Positions 1 to 27,889 of a DNA stretch of 64,000 bases are shown here, one piece after another. Within the stretch, counting starts at the first letter, position 1. Every line of letters starts with the position of its first letter. A program made the translations under genes and the position numbers. The DNA comes from Bolinopsis microptera. Lineage: Eukaryota > Ctenophora > Tentaculata > Lobata > Bolinopsidae. The DNA is taken from assembly GCF_026151205.1 (NCBI RefSeq), contig NC_087079.1, forward strand, positions 6,358,169-6,422,168, written 5' to 3'. The notes beneath the pieces were generated by a model. The model saw only the letters and a list, made by a program, of their open reading frames with translations. It did not search any database and was not told the origin of the DNA.

Positions 1-152
1 GAAGTTTTCCCGGCAGAACAGTCATTTTCTTTAAGCGAGTTGGGAGAAATCCATTCAAAGCGTCCTTGAACCTGATTTGATAAATTAACCACCAACCAAC
101 GTACTTATTAACCAGCGATTTTGAATATTGACTTAACTGACCGTCTGATCAG

Positions 153-19024
<18,872 letters not shown>

Positions 19025-19611
19025 TGGTGATACTGATAGTGAAACTGATCCCTTAGTTTCTCTTTCGTTTTCCGAGTGAACTTTATCTTTTTTGTACATG
19101 TTTTTCGGAGTGGAGACTACAGTTCAGTTTTTATTCAGCAACAAACTCAGTTAGTTCAGCTTTGGACTGTGTATTGGAAAAAGTTACCAAAAATATACGT
19201 GGCAGCTCCCAGCGAATTCAACGAAAATCAACGAAAACATTTTTGGGTGTTACAATGTCGCGGAGTTAAGCATCTTGCGATATCTGACGAATGACGATCT
19301 ATCTTACACCGACTTGGTGATAAATAATGAAATTGTTTGTTTTACTCTATGCTAGGATACGTGCAGGATTAAAATCACCTTTAGAATTACTATATTACAT
19401 TTCTAGATAGTTAGTTAGTTTGTGAATTTTGTTTTTTGACGCCATTCAGTTTTAGGCTACATTCTTTAAGTTTAGGTATAGTTTTTTGTTAAATAGAAGA
19501 ACATGTAATACGACAATTTATAAGGTGGTAGTCGTAGAATTGATTGATCACTTATTATTTATTTTTCTATTTTTGGTTGCTAATTTATAATGAGAATGTA
19601 TTTGATCGATG

Positions 19612-19617
19612 AATAAA
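19612..19617 (+). terminator. Polyadenylation signal of the catenin gene
   Basis: A canonical AATAAA lies 588 bases after the catenin stop codon (19022-19024), at the end of AT-rich sequence with no other gene. It would give a 3' UTR of about 600 bases. No transcript evidence is available. Confidence 0.55.
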
Positions 19618-19734
19618 CTTGTTTGAAATTGCTATATTTCGAAACTTTAACTTTGAGAACATACATTTATTTATTAAGTTTATCGTGCCACACACAGTGA
19701 AGAGTCCGTGAAGGCTATTATTATTATTGTCGCA

Positions 19735-20150
19735 AAAAACTATATTAGACAATCTGAGCCTACAGTTCTGGTTCGTAGCCAGTTAAGTTCAAAATTAATT
19801 TTGAAAAATTGGAACTAAGTTCAATATATTAAAAAATAAATGTCACCACCACATTGTAACGCGATGCGTTACTGTGCCGCGCCGCGCACTCAATGAGGCT
19901 TCTCACAGATCGGCGAGATGCGCTACTGTGCCGCGCCGAGCTGAGATGAATTGACATCGTCAATTAACCACCACACAGTTCATCAAGTATCTTGCTAACC
20001 TTGTACGCCATGATAATCGAATAGCTTAAAATAAATTTCAGGAGACGAACGGATCATTAGGTTATGGGTAAATTTCTGTGTAAATCAGAATGTGACACAC
20101 ACTTTGGTTTAGTGTGTCACACACAGTCCTTGAAGGCTATTATTATTATT
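19735..20150. repeat. Dispersed CACACAGT...GAAGGCTATTATTATT repeats and GC-rich duplication
   Basis: CACACACAGT followed by GTGAAGGCTATTATTATTATTG at 19690-19732 recurs at 20107-20152. Such (TTA)n ends are typical of LINE or SINE tails. Between them, 19856-19955 holds two copies of a GATGCG(T/C)TACTGTGCCGCGCCG unit. There is no gene. Confidence 0.45.
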
Positions 20151-20151
20151 A

Positions 20152-20504
20152 TCGCTCGTCTAAAAAATTATCACGTGACTTCAGACTTGGGTTTTTACAG
20201 TTTTGCAGCCGAACAAGACAGTTTTAGTTAACATAAACTTTAACCTTAATCGTAGCCCCGAAGCTAACCATAACCCTTACCACAACCATAACCCGGGCCC
20301 TAAACAATCGAATTCGTATTTTACTAGCCTGTCACGTGACCTAAACGGTTTTTTGCCCATAACTCTCCGACTCCAGGGAAGTATTTTATAACCCTACTTC
20401 ATGGCGGGTGATTCGGAATCAGCGTCCAAAAATACACCGATTTAGATCACTTTCATGCCCAAAGGGCCTTTTCACAAGAATTTTCTTAAAATTTGGGCGA
20501 GCGA
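20152..20504 (+). mobile_element. MITE with TCGCTCG terminal inverted repeats, copy 1
   Basis: The ends are TCGCTCGTCTAAAA on the left and TTTGGGCGAGCGA on the right, which are inverted relatives. The body carries a CGTGAC motif, GTTTTGCAGCCGAACAAGAC, a degenerate CCCTAACC tract, and TTTTTTGCCCATAACTC. The same order appears reverse-complemented at 49525-49936, and partially at 60465-60640 and 24855-24950. No coding capacity; target duplication not certain. Confidence 0.75.
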
Positions 20505-20865
20505 TATAGTTGTCATACGCTGTTTGACGGATGTTGCTATGTGCTAGTCTAAATTTCTTCGAAGTAGCGCGCGCCGCTTTCTTCTCGAAATGGCCGGGCC
20601 AGATCATTAACAATGGTCAAATACGTTACATGACCCGCCGCGCACGAGTGCGCGGCTCCCCTGCATGTATCGTCGAAACTCTACTACTATAGTGAAGCGA
20701 CAGTTGGGGTCACCACGTGATACAATTACAAATACAACGATTTAGTAGGAGCAGAATTCAACTGCAAGGCGAAAATAATACCATAAGCCGCAAAAATAAA
20801 CTGAAAATAGCAGCTTTCATTTTATTATATTAACAGGTGATACTTTTATTTGTAAAATATCTGTT

Positions 20866-20904
20866 CCAGGACCGTCGACGAGTCCAACTCGGCGCGCGTC
20901 CTGG
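20866..20904 (+). other. Degenerate hammerhead-ribozyme-like motif
   Basis: CCAGGAC at 20866 pairs perfectly with GTCCTGG at 20898. The enclosed 25 bases contain GACGAGTCC and CGCGCGTC. These match the order of a type I hammerhead (stem I, CUGANGAG core, GUC cleavage site, stem I), but the GAAA core element is absent. A second hairpin, GTAGGTTATAAACCTAC, follows directly. If related, it is a decayed copy. Confidence 0.2.
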
Positions 20905-21196
20905 TAGGTTATAAACCTACAATCATGAATCATTTTACTGATAGTGATATTAATGATCTCTACAGTGGTCATTGCAGTGATATCCCTTTTTCCAGTTTTG
21001 GAAAAATTTTCTGAATGGTTTAGTCTATGACCAGCATTTTTACGTTATTCAGAGTTATTACGGTAGGTCGAAGAACAGGATCCTTAAATGGGCTCTCATC
21101 GAAAATCTGGTAAGGACTATGTTTTTATCGGACTATGGAAATCTTGATGGCAAGATTGCACGAGTCGATTTCTATTATATGGCAATGACGGAGTTT

Positions 21197-21584
21197 GCCT
21201 TTTTAAGTACTTCGTGACCCGAGATGACCCTCAATGGTTGTTCACAATATCAGTCCTCACTATCAACATCGTCTGCTTTGTTATTGTCACTGTATCTTCA
21301 TCAACATCTCCACCATAAAATCTTCCAGTTTACTTACAAAAGGTGAAGGTCCCACCGCTGACAAGGTTAACAAGAGAAACTTAAAGCTACAGCAGAAAGT
21401 GGCCACCATTATTATCACTGACTTTCTTTGTTGGGTTCCCTTTGTCTTGGTTTGCTTCCTGCACTTTTTTGAAGTGCTAAACGCTTCACCTCAATACGGA
21501 CTCTTCTCGATCATCCTGCTGCCGATCAACTCTGTGATAAACCCGTTCTTGTACAACGAGATAATGATGCGACAAACGGATAAG
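21197..21584 (+). pseudogene. LGR-type rhodopsin-family GPCR fragment, frameshifted
   Basis: From 21197 one frame reads YFVTRDDPQWLF and then an apolar helix (TM5-like). Near 21293 the frame is lost. The +1-shifted frame continues IFINISTIKSS, LQQKVATIIITDFLCWVPF (TM6) and LLPINSVINPFLYNEIM (TM7). The TDFLCW and PINSxxNPFLY signatures are those of leucine-rich-repeat glycoprotein-hormone or relaxin-type receptors. The segment ends at a good donor, AAG|GTGAGC (21585). No LRR ectodomain is visible upstream. A LINE fragment follows directly. This is most likely a receptor pseudogene or a damaged last-but-one exon; a one-base assembly error is the alternative. Confidence 0.65.
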
Positions 21585-21611
21585 GTGAGCCAGCTAGTAG
21601 GAAAGTCCTGT

Positions 21612-22048
21612 TGGGCTAAAACAGGGCAGATTAGATGAGCTGACTTTTTGATTACACGGATTGGGATATCACTAGATTTGCCATTTTCAAACTTGGAAAT
21701 TATTTCCATGAGCTCAGTATGTGAACAACAGTCAGTTAGGAATATAGAGGCAGAGCTATTGTTGGATGGCAGGAGGTAGTCTTCAAATGTTGAAAATTCA
21801 GAAGCCTGTATAGGCAGGTCAGCTATTGATTCATTTAGAGTGGAGGCAATGAAGTTAAAGTATTTGTTGAACTCGTTTGCAATAACCCTTCTGTTGTGAC
21901 AGCGATGTGAAAAGTTTGAAGAAAGTGGGACTTTTGAGTCTCGAGATATGCGCCTTTGTGACCCCCAAAATTGCCCCTTTGGATAAGGTTTCCTGTGTTT
22001 GCAAGAATATCTTGAGTTCGGCTTCTTAAAATTGGCCGAAAATTTCAC
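21612..22048 (-). mobile_element. Non-LTR retrotransposon fragment (region before the RT palm)
   Basis: Minus-strand frame with IANEFNKYFNFIASTLN, then ELMEIISKFENGKSSDIPI and VIKKSAHLICPVLAQ. This order (FNxFF...VGxxL, then ...ExxxIIxxLKxxKSxGxDxIP...LK...I..PL) is the stretch just upstream of the reverse-transcriptase core in CR1/Jockey/RTE-like LINEs. The RT catalytic motifs are missing; the homology ends abruptly next to the GPCR exon. A broken copy. Confidence 0.7.
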
Positions 22049-22700
22049 CGATTATCCGTCTCCTGGCCATACAAATGTGTGAAAAGTTTGAGTAAACTGT
22101 AAAGCAATGTTTTACTCTTATGAAATGCATTAGAAACCACCCTACAACTAAAAGAGCCGTAAACGTGACAACTCCTACAAAAAAGGAGAAGAAACAGAAA
22201 TAGAAATTCGGTTCTCTGGGTCACCGTCAAATAGCAACTACTGCTACGTTCGGCTTGTCTGATATTCTGTTGTTGAATTATAGCAGGAACGAGGATAATT
22301 GAAAGCCATCCTTGAAGTGAGGTCACAGTGAAAACAGAACTAGTTTGATGACTCTAGAAATGAAGTTAGGGACTGATTTCTCACTCTCATCTTTAACACT
22401 CTCCAGCTTACAGGATGTATCTGGAATTTCACCGAAGCAGTTGTGTAGCATAAATATGGGAGGTAAAGAGATTGGCAGTACAATGAGAAGGGTGAGTATC
22501 TTCCAACCCAGCAGCTCCAACAGCAGGTATCTCAGCACGGCCGACCAGATCCCACCAACTGTGCAACTGCAAACCACGGAGATTATCAGCATTGTGTCCT
22601 CCAGAACCTTCTTAAAAGAAATCAGTTGAGCGATCATCTCGCAATGCAGAGCGAAGTTCAGTCCAACACATGATTCATCTAGAACTTCCCACCAGGACAT
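22045..22700 (-). pseudogene. Possible MFS transporter remnant (SV2/SVOP-like)
   Basis: Two minus-strand frames, 22700-22326 and 22326-22045, meet at a frameshift. The first has apolar helices and ends ELLGWKILTLLIVLPISLPP followed by FGEIPDT, resembling the GWRW...P....PESP stretch of SV2/SVOP transporters. The second has LVPAIIQQQNIRQAE and FLLLFCRSCHVYGSF, which could be a late helix pair. TATAAATA lies about 20 bases upstream of the first ATG. The assignment rests on weak motif resemblance; an unrelated membrane-protein remnant is possible. Confidence 0.3.
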
Positions 22701-23237
22701 CAGATCTCTCTGTATTTATAAGTTAAAACCATGCGTCCGTAAGAAGGACAGTTAAACGTTTGGTTTACAATTTGTTTTGACAATGGTTTACTATTTGTTT
22801 AGACTAAACAACAATTAGTGAGCTGGCCACAGAGTTGAGAGTCTGATTTCGTATTTCATAGTCAATTCCTATATTGAGATTTTCATTTGTTTAATATTCT
22901 ACCTGCGGCTACAACACATGTAACTTCTTGAATTCAGCCTAAAACATGACATCATAAGTGCAAACTCGCCTCTTAGCAAGTTATTATCATCATAAACTGC
23001 GAAAAATCGGTTAAATGGGTCATTAGCGACCCACTAGGACCACAAAATTGATTAATTAAATACAATGTTGCAAACTTTTACAAATATTAGTACAAAAACA
23101 TATTATATCTTGGTCATTACTCCTGTACGTTGATTTAACTTCTTAAATCGATCAACTGGGTCAATAACGACACACTCGGAAGTTGAACCACTTCATTAAT
23201 TATCACATATAATAATAAAACTTCACATCAGAGAATC
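22701..23237. other. Intergenic stretch upstream of the flavoenzyme gene
   Basis: AT-rich sequence without recognised features. It contains two similar segments (near 22998-23060 and 23145-23200) with AAATCGGTTAAATGGGTCATTAGCGAC-like wording, shared imperfectly. It presumably contains the promoter of the gene starting at 23238; no clear TATA box was found. Confidence 0.4.
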
Positions 23238-24708
23238 ATGTGTGAAAAGAAAGTAAAGTCTCCTGGATCAGATATTTCGTACGATGTTTGTGTTGTGGGT
23301 GCGGGAGCGTTTGGCTCGTGTACTGCATACCATCTCTCTAAATTCCCGAACTTGGATATCTGTCTAGTGGGACCTGGTTGGTAAATGTATAAATTTCATT
23401 TTCCTATATATAATAATTGATTGCGGCTGCCTCATTCAGATTTTTATATAAATAATTTATTTTAAATAACACAAAACAAATACTATTACTAGAGTATTAA
23501 TACACTTACCCCTCCAATAGCTTTTTGGATTGTTTTAAAAAATTGAAAAAATCTCAACAATATACAGAACTGAAATGATCTGATGTAAAATTGCAGGAGA
23601 ACCAGAAAAGAAGAGCAGGAAAGAAGCAGTGTTCGGGTGCCACTACGACGAAGGCAGGATAACACGAGTCATATCAGATGTTAAAACGTTCCAGCTGCTA
23701 TCGTACCGCAGTACTCTCAAGTTCGCCCAGTTGGAAAGAGAGTCTGGGCTCAAGATTTTCTCCGAAGTAGGATACGGTATGGTGGGTGTTATAATCGGAA
23801 AGTTCGCTATCGAGGTGAAAAATGGTGACGAATTTTGCGAGAAGAATGGCATTGATTACGAGATTTTGGATGAAAAGACTGACAGCGAAAAATGGAGTTA
23901 TTTTGTTCCCCCGAAAAACTTTACAGGAAGGTTGGTTGGGAAGCTGAGTGGATATCTGAGTATAAGGAACCTTATAAGAGCTGCTAAAGTAGTTGCTAGT
24001 AATACTGGGGTTCACTACAAAGAAATCGTAGCAACTAGTATTCACAAGATAGGTGACATGTTCCAGATAAAACTTGCTGATGACACGATAATCAACAGTA
24101 AAAAAATTGTCCTCGCATGTGGCTCCTTCATCAACTTTTTCGATTTCCCCCTTCAGAAACCTCTCCAACTGGAGTTGATGGGCCACTCTGTCATGAAGTT
24201 TGAAGTAAGTGAAGAGGATTACGAACTAACTAAAGATTTCCCGGCAATGAACTATCGATACGATCCAAAGAACGGAGATGTCTATCTCTTCATCCTACCT
24301 CCAATCCAATACCCAAACGGTAAATATTACATAAAACTAGGCCACACTGCGGACTACCCTGCGGAGGGGTTAGAACAGAGTTTGGGGACGCTGGAGGAGG
24401 TTAAAGATTGGTACTGTATGGAGGATTATACTCCCGCTAGGGATCACTTCACTAAATATTTCAAACAGATGTTCCCCTCAATAGTTCCCGTCTCAGTGCA
24501 GTTAGACCACTGTGTCATATCACTCACTAAAACGGGCAGACAGTATATTGGGTTTGATTCTGAAAATGTTCTGGTGGCGGCTGGCGGCAATGGGGCTTCA
24601 GCAAAAATGGGACTTGAGATTGGGAACATTTGTGCCAATAGCATTGTGAAGGGGGAGTGGGATTACGATTTAGATGAAATCGATTTTAGAATTGTTTATA
24701 AAAAGTAA
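23238..24708 (+). CDS. FAD-dependent oxidoreductase, sarcosine-oxidase-like (two exons)
   Basis: Exons 23238-23376 and 23597-24708 join in phase 1 to 416 codons plus stop. Residues 21-26 (GAGAFG in VVGAGAFGS) are the Rossmann dinucleotide-binding GxGxxG of the DAO fold. GHYDEGRITR-like FGCHYDEGRITR follows at the position of the HGxxRxxR flavin loop of monomeric sarcosine and pipecolate oxidases. Near residue 352, DHCVISLTKTGRQYIG matches the CxYTxTPDxxFIG segment, whose cysteine carries covalent FAD in sarcosine oxidases. AAGGNGASAKMG closes the FAD site. Such enzymes oxidise N-methyl or cyclic amino acids with O2, often in peroxisomes, but this C-terminus (YKK) is not a peroxisomal tripeptide. 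The first donor (G|GTTGGT) is weak, chosen because it alone keeps the frame. Substrate unknown. Confidence 0.85.
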
Positions 24709-25319
24709 ATTTGTTTGAAACTGGAATTGTCTAATTATCACTGTCCATTTATTTATAATAGTGTATTAGCTGAACTGTTTGATAATCAGTTTAGGAAACA
24801 ATCCAACGTATTTTTTCTACGGTCCAAAATCCAACTAAAATTAAATCACTCACCTAGGAATCTTAATTTTTTTACAGAAGGGCCCTGAGCATATGAAAGT
24901 AGCATCATTAGATGTATTCTCGATGTTGATTCCAAAACAACTCAAAAACATGATTACAATTATCAATATTACAAAAAAATTGTTTATTGTGACAAAATTT
25001 ACATTAGACTAAAATCCACTAAAATTAAAATAGCTGCGTTGTTTCAACACCAACTAGGAAGCGAAAAAGCTGAACATTAGGTGGCTCATGTCCGCCATCG
25101 TTTTTTAATCGATTCGAAAAAAACGATGGCGGACATGAGCCATGGCTCATGTCCGCCATCGTTTTTTTCCCCGATTTTTTCCGATTTAATGAGTTAAAAA
25201 GTTCCAACAAAATCTTTTAACATATAATTGGTAAAACATTTTCGGACATCTTCAATACCTAATAAGGATAAGGGTTAATACTCCAATTAAATCAGAAAAT
25301 TATAATTAAAACTAAGGGA
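24709..25319. other. Intergenic stretch with repeat debris
   Basis: The stretch 24870-24950 resembles one end of the TCGCTCG MITE (GGGCCCTGAGCATATGAAAGTA and TTGATTCC wording). ATTAAA at about 24839 could serve as the polyadenylation signal of the preceding gene. There is no gene. Confidence 0.4.
25081..25168. repeat. Triple-arm inverted repeat (hairpin element)
   Basis: GGCTCATGTCCGCCATCG followed by a T run is present at 25081, in reverse complement at about 25108-25134, and again forward at 25143. It forms a 23-bp stem-loop plus a third arm that can pair with the middle one. This is probably a small foldback MITE end. Confidence 0.8.
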
Positions 25320-27005
25320 TTTTAGATAAATAAAAGTCAAACTCTCAAAAAAGGAAATGGAAAGCACTCGGGTATGGGGGGTTGTGAGGCCCCGACTAGT
25401 AGAAAATATACTAGTTCATGAAATAATTTAAGGACCATTAGGCATCATGAAAAGTTTTATTTTTAAATAAAAGTGGCATACCAAAAGGATCACATGAATT
25501 AATACCATACGGTTTCAAAGTTCTGAGTTTTTGTATAAGTAGATTTTCGTTAACTTCTAAATTACTAGGACTAGAATTCTTAAGGATAAAAACATTATAA
25601 GAAGCATCAAAATCAGGTCTATTAGAAAGGTTATGCGAGTCTATAAAGTGAGCTGCTAAACTATAAGTGTCACTATCATCAGATAAAAAGTCATCACTAA
25701 GTTTAAAGGAAGGGTTTTCTAATAATTTATAACAGTAAGCTCTATGTTCGGTTACTCTTTCGTGCAAAGTCCTAACGGTACGTCCAACATAGCAGAAAGG
25801 ATACGGACATAATTTACGATTGAATATATAAACTATGTTGTAGCTAGAACAGGTCCCTGGAGCTTGTCTTATCTTGACTCCATTAATACAATAAGATTTT
25901 TCACTTCCTATCATTGCACAACACTTACAATTTTTTTGATGGCAAGGTTCTGTTTTTGTTAAAGTGTTATTCTCTGCATGTAATTGTGAGTTGAGGAGTC
26001 TTCTCCGCAAAGTAGATGAGCCTGATCTTTTAACATAACAGAATAGTCTTTTGCCGGTGTTTCTTTCCTTGCTGGAGGTCTCCGTGTGCTTGTCGTGTCG
26101 GTGTTGGAGGTAGACGACAAACTCGGAGATATCTTTATGGTGGACTCAAACTTTTCAATTATGCCTATCAATGCCACGTCACCTCCAAAGGAGGAGATAA
26201 CACGTATTGTGTTATCAGGGGACACAGGGAGCAATATAGAACTGTTCGAGGTGTCCCTGCAGGTGGGGAGCCTGCGTTCAAATGTTTTCACCTTCGAAGA
26301 GATGTTATTGATCATCTTTATAGGATAGTTTGAGTTCGAAAAGCACTCTTTCAGCTCGTCGATTCTTAGGACCAACCTATCATTGTCATTAATGATACGG
26401 CGGAGACGGAGACATTGGGAATAGATGATGCTGCTCACTGCTGTAGTTATGGTTAGGGTTGGTGAATCCAAAGTATAGATAAGACCTAGAATCAGTTTCC
26501 TTTACATACAGGTCAGTCTGGAGGTTACCATCAACGTCAAATGCAAATTGTATGTCGAGGAAACAAGTAAATCCTCCAGAATCGTCTATGCTGAACTCAT
26601 CTATATTAAGACCTACATTAGTATTACTGAGTCTCGAGTTGACATTAGAGATAAATTCTGAAAACTGTCTTTTTGTTCCATCAAAAAAACCTGCTCCATC
26701 GTCTATCATGTATTATTATCTCTTTACTGTTGGCACGTTTTTCATCAAGTGTTCATCAGAATATACTACTTTTCTCCTGTAATAGTAAACTGCTATATTC
26801 GCAATTTGTATTTTGTACACAGAGGCTTCCTCCTGTTGGTATTCCGACTAGTTGTTGGTACCAATCACCTTCAAATTGGCCAATAGAAGCTCTGAAGCTG
26901 AGGTCCACGAGGGCAAGGATCCATTGTTTGAACTCCTCACTCCATTCCGTTCGATATTCAGTCATAGTAACAGTTAGGGCTTCCATTGCCAAATCGGATT
27001 TAAGA
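25320..27005 (-). mobile_element. Penelope-like retroelement with GIY-YIG domain, degenerate
   Basis: Minus-strand reading gives, in order, an RT segment (QLVGIPTGGSLCVQ, about 26870-26810), the catalytic YMIDDGAGFF (about 26709) with a preceding in-frame stop, and TDLYVKETDSRSYLYF. The C-terminal RT motif IIYSQCLRLRRIINDNDRLV follows, then a GIY-YIG nuclease with CYVGRTVRTLHERVTEHR (about 25800-25745) ending at 25438. Frames change at least three times between 27005 and 25438, so the copy is not intact, and the N-terminal part of the RT is missing. RT followed by GIY-YIG is diagnostic of endonuclease-positive Penelope-like elements. It abuts the telomere-like block beginning at 27311. Confidence 0.9.
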
Positions 27006-27310
27006 GAATCAAGACCTTGTAGTCAAAAGCGAAGCTTCTGAGCTAGCGTTCAGTATTGAATGAACTGTTGATGCCGTCTAACCAGCTAAGTGCACCTCAA
27101 AAGTCGATAAGTAGATCCCCACAAAATTGTACGCGTGTAAATTATCATGTGAAAAATCATATGACTCGACCGTACTTTGGGCTTGAGCCAGCTCGTTTAA
27201 CGATTTTCAAACGGCCAATACCAGCTATGCCTATACCACGTGTCTATACCACTTGCCTGACATTCGTTGGTCACGAGTGACGAAAATCGTACGTGGAGCA
27301 GGCTCAAAGG

Positions 27311-27466
27311 AATGGTTAGGGTTAGGGTTAGGGTTGAAGTTGAAACCAAAACAAAATATAGCCAGAAGCAGAATGAAATAGAGTTAAGGTCAATTCGGTA
27401 TGATAAAGTTCTTACTACTTCGGGCACAATAAGAGTTAGGGTAAGGGTTACAGTTAGGGTAAGGAT
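27311..27466 (+). repeat. Short degenerate telomere-like tracts (TTAGGG variants)
   Basis: Four uninterrupted GGTTAG units at 27314-27338 and a variant TTAGGG/TAAGGG run at 27433-27466. They lie at the left edge of the repeat block, mirroring the perfect array before the second 350-bp copy. Confidence 0.8.
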
Positions 27467-27535
27467 TCAAAACGTATTATATCTGGTATCCTCTTAAAGT
27501 ACTTCTTAATACAAATCTCTAGCCGTTGACTGCAT

Positions 27536-27889
27536 CAAAAAACATGTTTCCTATCAAATGTTACAGCCGGTTGAAAATTGCAGTGTCATTTTAATAGATA
27601 GAAATCCCCTTAATATAAACTTTCTTGGTAAATTGACTAATCCACAATCATCTTCAAATTTAGTGTCATCTGATAGAACTCCTTCGTCCGATCGTAATGT
27701 CGTTGACTAAAGTGAAAAATACCATTCCGATCATAAGATATGACCATTTTAAGATCAAGGTAATGGTAGAGAGGATTCCGTAACAATGTAGGACATTACT
27801 TTGGAAGGTCCTACACGTAGTATAAATTCCTAAAAAAGGGCTATAATCACGTGATAAACCACAAAGACAGGCCTTCCAAAGTAACACAA
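27536..27889 (+). repeat. 350-bp direct repeat, copy A
   Basis: Begins AAAACATGTTTCCTATC and ends ACCACAAAGACAGGCCTTCC. Nearly identical to 32575-32921, with a few small indels (for example an extra GTAGGACA before TTACTTTGG here). It contains the palindromic-looking TTACTTTGGAAGG, an inverted unit of the minisatellite that starts at its right end. Confidence 0.9.
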
